Below, piece by piece: positions 43,663 through 53,445 of a stretch of 64,000 bases of DNA (position 1 is the stretch's first letter; every line of letters starts with the position of its first letter). The notes below the pieces were generated by a model that searched no databases, was not told where the DNA came from, and saw only the letters and a program-made list of their open reading frames with translations. Origin of the DNA: Vibrio bivalvicida (lineage in GTDB: Bacteria > Pseudomonadota > Gammaproteobacteria > Enterobacterales > Vibrionaceae); assembly GCF_001399455.2 (NCBI RefSeq), contig NZ_LLEI02000006.1, positions 62,001 through 126,000 on the forward strand, in the 5' to 3' direction. The position numbers and the translations under genes were made by a program.

Positions 43663-45099
43663 TTATGATTGAGTAGGTTTGATCCTAGGAATATGGGTAA
43701 TCACTGGAGCTCGCGTGATTGCTTCGATGTCTTCTTTGCGTCTAATCGAAGAGTCAAAGAGCTCAATCAAGATTGCGATGCCCGCACCTAACCCAATTCC
43801 AGCAACTAAACCCGCGATGACGAAAATAATCACAGGTAAATTAGTAGGGCGACTTGGGGTGTATGGGAGATCGATAATCTTGACGCGTTTGTTCTGTTCA
43901 AATATGCCTAGAGATCCGGTTAGCTGAGCCATTTCGTAACGTTGAATCAATTCGTCATACAGCTCGCGTTTAATCTCTGCATTTCGTACCAGACGGTGCA
44001 TTGTTTTTGCATTGTCACCAAATCTATTCGCTTCTTGTTCGAGTCGGGCGATCATTTCTTTAAGGCTTTTGGTCTCTTCTGTCAGTGACTCATAGCGACC
44101 TCGAACCAACTGTAGGCTTTGTAATTGGGTAACTAGCAAAGGCTGGACTTCACCAAAATCCTTCAGTTTATTGCTACTGGCAATATCCCATAGTTGATCA
44201 CTGCTGATGTTGGGTTGTTCCATTTGAAGCAGAATGGTGCGCTCATTTTCTAAGCGTCGCAGTTCGCGTTCTTTGCCTTGAACTGCACTATGGCTCTCGG
44301 TGTATTTTGCTTTCAGCAGTGTTAGTTCACTGCGTATTTCAATGATCTGATCTTCAATTTTGCCCACCACTGGGTTTGTCTTAGAGAGTTGTTGGTCGAG
44401 CGAACCCAAACTTCGTTCGACACCTGCAAGTTCCGCCTTTTTTTCAGCATAGCTTTGCTTTAAGGAGGCGAGTCTACCTAACGCCTGACTTTGCATTTCA
44501 GGCGTGACAGACGCGTAGCGGTTTTTAAAATCTGCAAGTTCATTTTCAGCAAAATCAAGTTCTTCTCTGCGTTTTTCAATATGAATTGCGAGGAACTCTG
44601 AAGAGTCTTGAATTGAAGAGCGTTCAGGAGCAAGAAGCTGTTCAATAAAGTGCTCACTGATGGACTCCAAAAGCGCTTTCATTCCGTCGGGTTGAGATGC
44701 TGTCAGTGTGATCTCAAGAAAATCCTTACCCGGTTGAGTGACCGTCAGGCTGCTTGAAAGCTTGTTGATGATATAATCGCGTTCCGCTGGGGGCATCGTA
44801 TCAATTATCAAACCGTGCTCTTTTGCTACAGCAGTTAGGACATGACGACTTTTAAGTAGCGTGCTTAGCGCATTGAGTCGTTCCTTTAACATGGTTGAAA
44901 CAGCAATATCCTCGAGAAAAGGGTTCATCTTGGCAGTTTCCTGAATCAGCATTGAGGTATGTGATACGTAGTTTGTTGGAGCTACCTTTCCAATGAAATA
45001 GCCGACAAAAGGAAGAATTAGAATCGGTACTACGATTGTGTAGCGCTGTCGCCATGCTGAGTTGAGTATGACGATAAACCTCGTTTTTAGCTCATTCAT
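43663..45099 (-). CDS. sypO: Wzz/GNVR-type chain-length determinant (SypO-like)
   Basis: The 478-residue inner-membrane protein has a helix near each end (YTIVVPILILPFVGYFIG and LPVIIFVIAGLVAGIGLGAG) and a long periplasmic coiled-coil region (ERSLGSLDQQLSKTNPVVGK and following). The proline-rich PYTPSRPTNLP before the last helix is typical of Wzz proteins. No cytoplasmic kinase domain follows; the related ATPase domain is the separate SypD. It should set polymer length and help export. Confidence 0.9.
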   Translation of the reverse strand: MNELKTRFIVILNSAWRQRYTIVVPILILPFVGYFIGKVAPTNYVSHTSMLIQETAKMNPFLEDIAVSTMLKERLNALSTLLKSRHVLTAVAKEHGLIIDTMPPAERDYIINKLSSSLTVTQPGKDFLEITLTASQPDGMKALLESISEHFIEQLLAPERSSIQDSSEFLAIHIEKRREELDFAENELADFKNRYASVTPEMQSQALGRLASLKQSYAEKKAELAGVERSLGSLDQQLSKTNPVVGKIEDQIIEIRSELTLLKAKYTESHSAVQGKERELRRLENERTILLQMEQPNISSDQLWDIASSNKLKDFGEVQPLLVTQLQSLQLVRGRYESLTEETKSLKEMIARLEQEANRFGDNAKTMHRLVRNAEIKRELYDELIQRYEMAQLTGSLGIFEQNKRVKIIDLPYTPSRPTNLPVIIFVIAGLVAGIGLGAGIAILIELFDSSIRRKEDIEAITRAPVITHIPRIKPTQS

Positions 45100-46211
45100 A
45101 ATGACTCCAACATACTATTAAGTTTAAGCGCTCTAGCGTCCCAACTTTCTCCGGCAACTGACAGTTGGCCCTGGTTTACCGACCTTGAACCTAATTGGTT
45201 AAGCGCTCGTGTAAACTGCCGATCGTTGTTAATAACAGTAACATGCTGTCGATAAGGAGAGAGGGCAGGAAATGGGGTGGCGATAATCTTGCTACCCGCG
45301 GCTAAATACTCGAGCAGTTTTAAAGGGCTGCATGCAGTAATTTGCCCGTTAGACTTAAACGGCAATAAACTTACGTCCCAATGTTGGCTGTAACTTGGTA
45401 GCACATTGTGTGGTTTAGGACCAAGGTAGTGTACATTTGGCAATTTAGGCAACGGATTAGAAGGGAGTTCTATTGGACCGATAAATACGAATTGCCAAGT
45501 GGGACTATCTAAGCAAACTTGTTCAATAAGTTCGTAATTCAACCAGTTGGATAAGCTGCCATAAAAACCTGCTATCTTTTTATCTCCAGAAGGCAAATCT
45601 ATTGCTCGCTCCGTTGGTGTACTGAAGAGACGCGTATCGACGCCATGAGGAAGATAGTGCGTTTTGGTTTGAGGGAACTTTGCTAGCAAATTCGCGCTAG
45701 CAGCAAGGATGAGGTCAGCGCGTTCGACAAGCTTGCCTTCATGCGTTGCAACAACTTCGTGATCAACCCCAGCCAGTGATGAGAAGTCATCACCGCAATA
45801 GTAAATAATAGCGGATTCTCCAAGTGTTCCACACAGGTCTGCAGTGGTAGGAAGAGAGCTCCATAGTATTGGCTTGTTTAACCCAAGCTTTTTAATCACT
45901 GGTATCAACTGAGAACATATCATCGTTTTAGCTAGCTGGCGTGCAAACCAAGACCTAGGAGCGGGAATCGTTTTAATATTAACGACGGTGATATTTGCTA
46001 ATTGAGCGTTGTGGTCGCTGAACCCGCCCTTACTTCTACCCAAAAGTTTGTTCGATGCACGCTTGATATCGTGCAGTGTAAGCTTAGGTTGGCGTAATCC
46101 AATAGAATTTACCCAAAGTACTTTGCGCTGCTTTGCCAATCGTGTGACAAGGTGTTGAGTGCTGGATGGTAAACCACCAAAGTCTTCACCAAAAACAATA
46201 AGATCACGCAT
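45096..46211 (-). CDS. sypN: Glycosyltransferase (SypN-like)
   Basis: The start at 46211 (MRDLIVFGEDFGG) overlaps the end of sypM by 8 bases; an upstream in-frame ATG would sit well inside sypM. The 371-residue protein has a GT-B layout with LIVFGEDFGGLPSSTQHLV at the start and KIAGFYGSLSNWLNYELIEQ plus SLLPFKSNGQITACSPLKLL in the donor-binding half. Sugar and linkage are unknown. It is coupled to sypO by a 4-base overlap. Confidence 0.87.
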   Translation of the reverse strand: MRDLIVFGEDFGGLPSSTQHLVTRLAKQRKVLWVNSIGLRQPKLTLHDIKRASNKLLGRSKGGFSDHNAQLANITVVNIKTIPAPRSWFARQLAKTMICSQLIPVIKKLGLNKPILWSSLPTTADLCGTLGESAIIYYCGDDFSSLAGVDHEVVATHEGKLVERADLILAASANLLAKFPQTKTHYLPHGVDTRLFSTPTERAIDLPSGDKKIAGFYGSLSNWLNYELIEQVCLDSPTWQFVFIGPIELPSNPLPKLPNVHYLGPKPHNVLPSYSQHWDVSLLPFKSNGQITACSPLKLLEYLAAGSKIIATPFPALSPYRQHVTVINNDRQFTRALNQLGSRSVNQGQLSVAGESWDARALKLNSMLESL

Positions 46212-46935
46212 GATGAACTCCTTCGTTGTTAAGGGTACGTAGGACTCTTGCCGGATTACCTGCGGCCACGACATGTGCAGGGAGATCTTTGGTCACGACA
46301 CTCCCGGTGCCAACAATGGTACCTTCACCAATCGTGACGTTTGGGCAGACAGTAACGTTGGTACCAAGCCATACATCTTTCTCCAAAACGATATCACCGA
46401 CATCACAATCTAAATCTCCAAAGCCCTTGGCTCTAAGGTGTGCATCTAAAGAGTGGCCAGAATATCCAAATAAAAAGGCGCGACCTGCGATGCGAACATT
46501 GTCGCCAATGACAATCCTACGACCTATCGCAAACGTACTTTGCCAACCAATATCGACATTGCTACCGACAAGAAGTTGCGGGCTCTCCGACTGGGGCCTA
46601 GCGCTGAAAGTCGATTGACCCGAGATACGACAATCGTCACCTAACGAGATAGAAAGAGGGCCAGAAACAAAAGGCACGCCACCAAACAAATAGAGGCCTC
46701 TGCCGTATTTAGACAGTCGACCTTTAAATGCAGGTGTGTGGACAGAGACGCGTAAGAGGTTACCCCAAATAGAAGTACAAGTTGAATAGGCGACACCAAT
46801 GAATTTATTTAATAGCTTTGGCGTCGGGATGTCGCATGCACGACTCGCTTTCAAAATGAGAAACAATTTGCGATATGCGGGTTTTTCGTGGTGCTGCAAC
46901 CAGACTTTGAAATGGTTTAACTGTTGAGCCAACAT
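46204..46935 (-). CDS. sypM: Hexapeptide-repeat acetyltransferase (SypM-like)
   Basis: The 243-residue protein has left-handed beta-helix hexapeptide repeats (GDDCRISGQSTF, GSNVDIGWQSTFAIG, GDNVRIAGRAFLFG) and the terminal DVWLGTNVTVCPNVTIGEG, VGTGSVVTKDLPAHVVAAGN typical of sugar O-acetyltransferases. It probably acetylates the polysaccharide or a precursor. It is the first gene of the sypM-N-O unit behind its own sigma-54 promoter element. Confidence 0.9.
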   Translation of the reverse strand: MLAQQLNHFKVWLQHHEKPAYRKLFLILKASRACDIPTPKLLNKFIGVAYSTCTSIWGNLLRVSVHTPAFKGRLSKYGRGLYLFGGVPFVSGPLSISLGDDCRISGQSTFSARPQSESPQLLVGSNVDIGWQSTFAIGRRIVIGDNVRIAGRAFLFGYSGHSLDAHLRAKGFGDLDCDVGDIVLEKDVWLGTNVTVCPNVTIGEGTIVGTGSVVTKDLPAHVVAAGNPARVLRTLNNEGVHHA

Positions 46936-46973
46936 GATTTCGTCCTTTACTTTTAAACTGTTTAAGGACTACT

Positions 46974-46988
46974 TCACGTAATGTGCCA
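46974..46988 (-). promoter_or_regulatory. Probable sigma-54 promoter of sypM
   Basis: On the minus strand TGGCACATTACGTGA has a perfect -24 half (TGGCAC), and a -12 half GTGA where TTGC is expected. The spacing is right. It lies 39 bases before the sypM start, the same distance as at sypP. Confidence 0.6.
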
Positions 46989-47025
46989 AAATATAAAATC
47001 TATTAAAACAATTAGATAGTGATAG

Positions 47026-48408
47026 TTAGGATGTGATTTTGCTAAGATTCTCAATTTGAGAATGGTTTTGAGTAATTCGAGAAATGGCGATGCATAAAGC
47101 CGCGAGTATGTAGATAGGCCAGGTAAAACCCTGAGTTAAAAAGGTGCCAGAGACCACGGTGCCAATAACACCTGCATAAACTGCAAGCGCGGTAGCTGTT
47201 AGGTATGGAGAAACGGAGTGCTTCAATTCAGACAATAGTGAAAGAGTTTTTCTGCTGGTTTTGACTAACGAAAAAATAATGCCGATGAATACGATCAGTC
47301 CTAGGAACCCCATTTCAGCAAGTACGCCAAACCAGGTACTGTGTACGGCGTGGTTAAGTCCGTCCCAGTGCGAACTATAGTAGTAATAGTTAGAGTAAAA
47401 GTTGTTTAATCCTACGCCGCTAAAGGGATTGTCTAGTGCCATTTTAAATGCCGCTTCCCAGGCGTATAAACGGCCCATCGCAGATGCGTCGATGCCTGCT
47501 TCTGCAGCTCCCCCCGATTGGCGATCTGATATGCCCGCGACTGCAAATAATATGGCTAATCCGATCACTCCGATGAAAATAAGTAGTGATTTAGAGCGTA
47601 TAAGTCGAAGACCAAATATGCCAAACACGGCTATTGAACCCAGTAGGCCGCCGCGACTTTGAGTAGCGATAACCGCTGCCATCGAAAGAACAAGCCCTAT
47701 TATCCCGAGTACACGTGAAAAGCCAATGCCTTCGGTGGAGGCAAAACTAATAGCGAACGCGAGAGGGAACATTAGCACTAGCGATAAATCATTCGGATCG
47801 CCGAGTACTGAACCTAACTGACGACCGATTGTAACCCTAGTGCCTTCGACTAACCCTATGCCCGCTGATGAATTGTATAAAGCAACTACCGCAATGAGTC
47901 CACCAGCCAAGATAATCAGTGTGGCTATTTTACGAACCGCATCTTCAGTGTTCACTAACCATGCGATAGCGAGCGTCATGACAATGATTTTCCAGTAAAT
48001 ATTCTTAAAATAAGTAATTGCGATTCCTGGGTTTGAAGAGAGCACGATTCCGACGACTACCAAGCCCCAAAACAAGGCTAACCATGTCATGCTAGGGTGC
48101 CAGAATGTTTGCAGTTGCCTGCTAACTAGGGTATGCCACATTAATGCCGAAAGCGCCCCTAAAGACAGAAGTAGAGGAATTTTAAGTGAATAAAGTGCAG
48201 GAACTGCTTCGTGAATACGAAAGAACGAAAACAGCACAAACAGACTGACCAACCAAAATGCTTGGTTAAGCACGAATAGTGCTGCTAAAGGAATAAAGCA
48301 CAAGACCACTACAAGTGCAGGGTGTGGCATCAGATACCAGAGTATTGTCAAACCTAAGCTAAGCATTGTCATCATTGTTATAGGCGCTGAACGGTGGAAG
48401 CTATTCAT
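47026..48408 (-). CDS. sypL: O-antigen polymerase/ligase-like membrane protein (SypL-like)
   Basis: The 460-residue protein has about eleven membrane helices and a large periplasmic loop containing AWEAAFKMALDNPFSGVGLN, the Wzy_C/WaaL-type loop, with HAVHSTWFGVLAEMGFLGLI after it. It should polymerise the repeat units in the periplasm. It overlaps sypK by 4 bases. Its last codons contain a SypG-like box for the downstream sypM promoter. Confidence 0.88.
   Translation of the reverse strand: MNSFHRSAPITMMTMLSLGLTILWYLMPHPALVVVLCFIPLAALFVLNQAFWLVSLFVLFSFFRIHEAVPALYSLKIPLLLSLGALSALMWHTLVSRQLQTFWHPSMTWLALFWGLVVVGIVLSSNPGIAITYFKNIYWKIIVMTLAIAWLVNTEDAVRKIATLIILAGGLIAVVALYNSSAGIGLVEGTRVTIGRQLGSVLGDPNDLSLVLMFPLAFAISFASTEGIGFSRVLGIIGLVLSMAAVIATQSRGGLLGSIAVFGIFGLRLIRSKSLLIFIGVIGLAILFAVAGISDRQSGGAAEAGIDASAMGRLYAWEAAFKMALDNPFSGVGLNNFYSNYYYYSSHWDGLNHAVHSTWFGVLAEMGFLGLIVFIGIIFSLVKTSRKTLSLLSELKHSVSPYLTATALAVYAGVIGTVVSGTFLTQGFTWPIYILAALCIAISRITQNHSQIENLSKITS
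47048..47062 (+). promoter_or_regulatory. SypG-like activator box upstream of sypM, inside the sypL coding end
   Basis: TTCTCAATTTGAGAA fits TTCTCA-N3-TG and has symmetrical TTCTCA/TGAGAA arms. Its near edge is 60 bases from the sypM promoter element. The same bases encode SQIEN-type codons near the SypL C terminus. Confidence 0.65.
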
Positions 48409-49832
48409 AGTGATTTACCCAAATAGCGATGCACAGTATGAGTTAAGGTCTTTAAATAGACACCCGAAATCAACTGAAAACGCAGCGAAAGAGCAACAAT
48501 ACCTAACGGTTGAAGAAGTAGCATTAGCAGGGAAATTTCTAGACTTTGATGGTAACGACTGGTTAGTAGAAATAACGCAGTTAGCATCAACAGTGCCATG
48601 ATATTAGCAGTTTGATAGTTGAGGTATTGTGCTTTTTGACTAAACCAGGTTGTAAGAGAGAAACGGCAAAGCTGCCCGGCAATCAGTCCCCAAAGTATTG
48701 CCTCTATACCTGATTCTATGGAAGCGAAGCAAACGATGAAGGCTAAAACTGTTGATGTAACGTTGATATATAACAGTTGAGTGGTATTTTTCTTGTACAA
48801 AATACCGAAGTTCGTCAGCTCAACGAGCTCTTTGAAAAGCATCATAGTAATGGTCATACCTACCAAAGCGACCGCGGGTTGGTAGGATTCGGGTAGGGCG
48901 ATTGTAATAAAAATTTGGCTTAACCAAGCGACGGTAACCGAAATGACGCACAACAATACCACGCCTTGCGTCGTGACGTTGGCGACGTAACCGGCGCCTT
49001 TGTTGTCCATTGCCTCAAATCTTTTTGGCATCCACCACATATGGAAAGGTTGAATTAGGATACCGACAGCCAACGCAAACTTAGCTGCGATAGCATACAT
49101 ACCCAAAGTTTCTAAGTTTGTTGCTCCTGCAATCAGCCATCTCTCTGCGCCACTTAATCCGAAAGCAACAACCCCAGATAACATTAACGGTGCCGAGTAT
49201 CGAATGTATCGTTTAATGCGCTCTTTGTTAGGCAGCATAAGCGGGAAGTTGATATAGATATGAAGAAACAGAAACTGTACGAATGTGCAAATGACGTTAA
49301 GCGCGAATATCACCGTCACATCAGGCTTATGTAACAACGCGATGATAAGTAATGACACTTGGGCAATAACAGTGCTGACACAAATCTTAAAAAACAACCC
49401 TGCCTGATTGTGCAGCCTAAGCCACGCTAGACTTATCGCTAAAGGAGCTTCATAGCAGAGGACCAACGCCATAAATAGGACTTGTTCATGAGTGATCGAA
49501 TCCGCTTTGAAAGGCAATAAGTAGTAACCTATGAGCAACAAAGCGCTAAGAGACATAGAGAGAAGAAGTGTTGCGCTGTACAGTTGAGATGCCTTTCTCT
49601 TTCTAACTACTTTACTACTGACTGTGCCGATAAAGCGATAAAGGTTTTCATGCATGGCGAGACCGACGATGAGGCTGAAAAACACAGTCGTGACCCCTAG
49701 TAGCTCTAAGTGACCGATTTGAGATGGCGATAAATAGTGTGCCATCAAAGGCAATGTGAACAGGGATACACCTTTAATTAAGAACAAGCTGACGGCGTAT
49801 AGGCTAATGCTTTTAATATGTTCTGTGTTCAT
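48405..49832 (-). CDS. sypK: Polysaccharide flippase of the Wzx type (SypK-like)
   Basis: The start MNTEHIKSISLYAV at 49832 has GGAG upstream; an ATG twelve codons earlier is less likely. The 475-residue protein has about twelve to fourteen membrane helices and the MATE/Wzx layout, including LFLIKGVSLFTLPLMAHYLS and APLMLSGVVAFGLSGAERWL. It should move lipid-linked units across the inner membrane for SypL. Confidence 0.88.
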   Translation of the reverse strand: MNTEHIKSISLYAVSLFLIKGVSLFTLPLMAHYLSPSQIGHLELLGVTTVFFSLIVGLAMHENLYRFIGTVSSKVVRKRKASQLYSATLLLSMSLSALLLIGYYLLPFKADSITHEQVLFMALVLCYEAPLAISLAWLRLHNQAGLFFKICVSTVIAQVSLLIIALLHKPDVTVIFALNVICTFVQFLFLHIYINFPLMLPNKERIKRYIRYSAPLMLSGVVAFGLSGAERWLIAGATNLETLGMYAIAAKFALAVGILIQPFHMWWMPKRFEAMDNKGAGYVANVTTQGVVLLCVISVTVAWLSQIFITIALPESYQPAVALVGMTITMMLFKELVELTNFGILYKKNTTQLLYINVTSTVLAFIVCFASIESGIEAILWGLIAGQLCRFSLTTWFSQKAQYLNYQTANIMALLMLTALFLLTSRYHQSLEISLLMLLLQPLGIVALSLRFQLISGVYLKTLTHTVHRYLGKSL

Positions 49833-49874
49833 AGCGAATCTCCAATCAGTTATCCATTTTTCGGTCAAAAGACC

Positions 49875-51056
49875 CTAGTCACAAGCACGAATCATTGATG
49901 TGACAATGTCACCGTTTATATGCTGCGCAAATCTCTGATAGCGGTATTCAGCTTTGTATTGTTCAGCGACGACTCGGGCGTTTGTGCAGCAACGTTCAAA
50001 TGCTTGGCTATCGTTCGTTGCGTAAAGCAGAGCATCACACAATGAATCTGCGTTGTTTGGTTGATACTTGATGCAATTTTCATTGTGCGTCAATTGCTGA
50101 TCCCAGAAGGAGCCGTCTTGTGGGATCACTACGCACATACCGGCGGCTAATGCTTCTAGGATTGAAAGACCGAAGGGTTCGTTACAGCTGGTAGAGGCAA
50201 AGATGTTAGACTGGCCTCTGATTTCATCAAGATTGTCAGGATCTTCGTACCATTCTGTGTGTTTTAGTAACACTGGCGCCTTAGACACTGGTAGACAGGT
50301 GTCGACGGGGCGAATAAAGCAAACATTAAGCGCGATAGGTTTACAGCGAGCGGCAAGTTTGGAGGCTTCAATAAGCGTATCGAGACCTTTCCACTTTAAC
50401 AGCGAAGCGGCCCAGAAGCAGATAGGAACACTCTTCTGACATTCTGTAGGCCAACGCTGCGCAGGGATGCCATTAACAAATGACTGATAGCTTGAGGATT
50501 TTAAATAGCTTTCAGCTAAGGCCGAGGTATCTTCAATCTTTGTTGCGTGTTGAAGATAGGCTTCAAGAGCAACCTTTAGACTTTTGCGAGTAGATGGCAA
50601 ATAGAAAACTGCATCTGCTATTGTCAGGCAGTAGCCGATAGAGCGTGATAGCCCCACATTACCGTGGATAAATTGGGTGACTTCAATGTTTAAGAAAGCT
50701 TTAAGAAAGTACATTGGCATGTCGATTCCAGGACCGGAAGCGCCCACTATTTTGGCTATACCGCGTTCCATCACCATGGTTTTGAGCATAATGAGCAAAA
50801 GGTAGAGTTGGTTTAACCAGTAGAAGGCACCGTTATGCTTTTTCATCAGCCAAGAAACCGCAGAAACTTTGCGTAAAGTGACATTGTGTTTGGCATAGAA
50901 CTCTGTCGCTTTCCAGAACTCTGGATCGACGGTCAGCACAATAAATTCATTGCTGGTGACTCGGCAAACATTAAGCGCGTCACTGGTCGCAATCTTAGAA
51001 CCGCCTTTGAACGTGATAGGGTCAAAAATCAATGTTTTGTTCTTGTTGCTAGCCAT
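49875..51056 (-). CDS. sypJ: Glycosyltransferase (SypJ-like)
   Basis: The 393-residue GT-B enzyme has IVGASGPGIDMPMYFLKAFL in the acceptor half, VPICFWAASLLKWKGLDTLI at the domain junction and FASTSCNEPFGLSILEALAA for the donor-binding E-x7-E region. It overlaps sypI by 8 bases, so the two are coupled. Substrate unknown. Confidence 0.87.
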   Translation of the reverse strand: MASNKNKTLIFDPITFKGGSKIATSDALNVCRVTSNEFIVLTVDPEFWKATEFYAKHNVTLRKVSAVSWLMKKHNGAFYWLNQLYLLLIMLKTMVMERGIAKIVGASGPGIDMPMYFLKAFLNIEVTQFIHGNVGLSRSIGYCLTIADAVFYLPSTRKSLKVALEAYLQHATKIEDTSALAESYLKSSSYQSFVNGIPAQRWPTECQKSVPICFWAASLLKWKGLDTLIEASKLAARCKPIALNVCFIRPVDTCLPVSKAPVLLKHTEWYEDPDNLDEIRGQSNIFASTSCNEPFGLSILEALAAGMCVVIPQDGSFWDQQLTHNENCIKYQPNNADSLCDALLYATNDSQAFERCCTNARVVAEQYKAEYRYQRFAQHINGDIVTSMIRACD

Positions 51057-52254
51057 GCTGACCTCCTAGTGAAAGGCGATTCGCTACGTAGGTCTTAATT
51101 GGTGAAAAAGTGCTGAAGATAGAACGCTCTGAGACAAACGGCTGTTCAAGTAAGTCACGATAAACATTGATGATTTTTCGGCAACTGACAGAGAGATCAT
51201 AGTGCTTAGTGATATGCTCGTAGCCCGCTAGCCCTAGTTTGCTGCAAAGCTGCGGATTGTTGACCAGAATACGCATAGATTTTGCGATAGGACCAACCCC
51301 ATGATTTGGGTAGAGTACGCCGGTCTTACCATGTGAGATAAACTCAGGGATTCCTCCTTCGAACGGCGCGATAACAGGGATTTTGGCGAGAACTGCTTCT
51401 GCTACAGCAAGACCAAATGCTTCGCTTCGAGCACCACTGATGAAAGCATCACATCCTTTTAACCATCCAACGACATTGGTTTGCTCTCCCACGAAATGAA
51501 TGCGCTCAGCAAGGTGTAGATATTCAGCTTGATGGTGGAGCTTATCCATCATCGAACCATCCCCAATGACGACAAGGCTCACGTTTGGGTACTCTAGAAC
51601 GACATGGCGCATTGCCGTCATGATTCGATCGACGCCTTTGCGGTGGATCAGGGATCCGACCGTAGCGAATATGAAATCTTGACCTGGAATGTTAAGCTCT
51701 TGCCGTACATCAACTTTTTCTTGAGCGGTAAGCGCAGCGGTATCAATACCATTGTGAATTATTGAGACTTTCTCCGTTGGGTATCCGTCTCGCACAATAG
51801 ATTGTGCAACATAGTTGCTTACAGAGATAATATGCGGGGATAGGTGCAACCCGAGAGTAAGTCGGTCTCTTGCAGGATAAGGGCAGTGCAGTTGAGTCAC
51901 CAAAGGGACTTTTTTCAGACGCGCAGCCGCTAACATCCATTGGCATGGAGCGCCGCTGTTGATGTGAACGAGGTCAATTTCCTCTCGTTCGATTAATTCT
52001 TGTCCATAGTCAATGAGACCGAGCCAGCTTGATACATTGTACTTAGGCGCTTTCCAACCGAGCAACAGTGGGAAACTGTCGAGTTCGTTTGGAACATTAA
52101 ACAGTTCTAGTTGTTTTGAAAGCTCACGATTGTTTGTCCACACGAATGCTTCGTAACTGCGATTACGCATGTACTTAATCAGATCAAGCAGACATTTCTC
52201 ACTGCCTCGAACCCAATCGTCACCATAATGTACAAATAGAATCTTCTTTTTCAT
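51049..52254 (-). CDS. sypI: Family 4 glycosyltransferase (SypI-like)
   Basis: The start MKKKILFVHYGDDW at 52254 follows AAGGGG. The 401-residue GT-B protein has the N-terminal donor loop DDWVRGSEKCLLDL, FIFATVGSLIHRKGVDRIM, and DAFISGARSEAFGLAVAEAV with the family E-x7-E motif. It is the first gene of the sypI-J-K-L unit behind a sigma-54 promoter. Confidence 0.9.
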   Translation of the reverse strand: MKKKILFVHYGDDWVRGSEKCLLDLIKYMRNRSYEAFVWTNNRELSKQLELFNVPNELDSFPLLLGWKAPKYNVSSWLGLIDYGQELIEREEIDLVHINSGAPCQWMLAAARLKKVPLVTQLHCPYPARDRLTLGLHLSPHIISVSNYVAQSIVRDGYPTEKVSIIHNGIDTAALTAQEKVDVRQELNIPGQDFIFATVGSLIHRKGVDRIMTAMRHVVLEYPNVSLVVIGDGSMMDKLHHQAEYLHLAERIHFVGEQTNVVGWLKGCDAFISGARSEAFGLAVAEAVLAKIPVIAPFEGGIPEFISHGKTGVLYPNHGVGPIAKSMRILVNNPQLCSKLGLAGYEHITKHYDLSVSCRKIINVYRDLLEQPFVSERSIFSTFSPIKTYVANRLSLGGQHG

Positions 52255-52315
52255 GGCTGACCCCTTACGTAACTTTCTCATAAAACGGATTAATAGGTTT
52301 ATTGAGTTAGATAAC

Positions 52316-52330
52316 GCAAATGGAGTGCCA
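52316..52330 (-). promoter_or_regulatory. Sigma-54 promoter of sypI
   Basis: On the minus strand TGGCACTCCATTTGC matches the sigma-54 consensus TGGCAC-N5-TTGC perfectly. It lies 62 bases before the sypI start. Confidence 0.9.
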
Positions 52331-52395
52331 ATTAGAGGGGTTTTTTAAGTTGTTGTTTTGTTGGGGTTTTATGACTTTCTTGAATTTGAGGAAGA

Positions 52396-53445
52396 TTATT
52401 TCTCAATTTGACAATCAGATTGAGTGCTATGAAAGTATAGTTCGAGTATCTGGGGAATGACCGCTGATTGAGAGAAGCTCTGCTCTATGGTTTCGACTGC
52501 CTGTTGTTTTAATTGGGCTGTTTGTTTTTCATCTTGGGAAAGGAAATTGGTTAAAACCAAGCCTAACTCATCCATGCTATTGACCAAATAACCGTTTGTC
52601 TGATGATTAATTAAACTAGGCATGTTGCCGACCTTGAGAGAGAAGACGGGTATGCTGCGTGCCATGGCCTCTAACGCTGTCATAGGTAAGCCTTCATACC
52701 GAGAGCAAATGACCAAAACACCAACATTTGGCCAAATGGCATTCATGTTGTTCTGGTGGCCGTGAAAACGAACATTATCGGTCGCAAGTTGTTTGAGTTC
52801 ATCTTCGAGAACGCCTGAACCATAGATATCGAACTTAAGTAGGCTATTCGCGTTTGCAAGTTCGATAAATCTGTCTGGTCCTTTTTCGTGGCTGAGTCGA
52901 CCCACAAAAGCAATTTGCGTTCCTTTTGAATGCTGAGTTTCCCTTGTATCAATGAAGTTATTAAAACAAACCGTTCTAGAAACAAGTTTTTCAGCAATTT
53001 TGTCACTAACAGCAATCGAGTGATTTGAAACAAACGAAGTGAAGCGGTCAATAAAGTCATACAACCATACCTTGCCCGAAGGAGTCTCGCCCGCATGGTA
53101 GGTTGAAATCTGTCTTACACCCGTTAACAAACGAATCAGCTTAGTTGTAATACTCGCCTTGTATCCATGAGCGTGTAAAAGGGCAGGTCTATGCATGCGA
53201 ACGAAATGAAGCAGTGTTTTGAAATAGCTATTGCTATCACCGTCTAAATGCTTAGTAGGAATTTGGTTGGATATTAGTTTTTCTTCGAGTAGTTGCCTTT
53301 CAGGGTATGTGCAAAGAAATAGTACCGTCACTGGAATTTGAAACTGCTTGAGCCCTTTAGCAAGCTCAAGCACATGAGTTTCAATACCACCAAAAGTTAA
53401 GCTGTCGATAACAAGCCAAACTTCATCAGACGAGTTGCTGCTCAT
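52396..53445 (-). CDS. sypH: Family 4 glycosyltransferase (SypH-like)
   Basis: The start MSSNSSDEVWLVID at 53445 follows GGGAGG. The 349-residue GT-B protein has SLTFGGIETHVLELAKGL, TQIAFVGRLSHEKGPDRFIE and VLVICSRYEGLPMTALEAMA. It overlaps the 3' end of sypG by 20 bases. The last codons (QIEK then stop) carry the SypG-like box of the sypI promoter. Confidence 0.88.
   Translation of the reverse strand: MSSNSSDEVWLVIDSLTFGGIETHVLELAKGLKQFQIPVTVLFLCTYPERQLLEEKLISNQIPTKHLDGDSNSYFKTLLHFVRMHRPALLHAHGYKASITTKLIRLLTGVRQISTYHAGETPSGKVWLYDFIDRFTSFVSNHSIAVSDKIAEKLVSRTVCFNNFIDTRETQHSKGTQIAFVGRLSHEKGPDRFIELANANSLLKFDIYGSGVLEDELKQLATDNVRFHGHQNNMNAIWPNVGVLVICSRYEGLPMTALEAMARSIPVFSLKVGNMPSLINHQTNGYLVNSMDELGLVLTNFLSQDEKQTAQLKQQAVETIEQSFSQSAVIPQILELYFHSTQSDCQIEK
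52400..52414 (+). promoter_or_regulatory. SypG-like activator box upstream of sypI, over the sypH stop region
   Basis: TTCTCAATTTGACAA fits TTCTCA-N3-TG. Its near edge is 70 bases from the sypI sigma-54 promoter. It overlaps the last sense codons of sypH. Confidence 0.7.

Noticed and set aside
52273..52287. Further TTCTCA sequence just upstream of sypI
   Set aside because: It reads TTCTCATAAAACGGA, without the TG at the required position, and lies downstream of the promoter.
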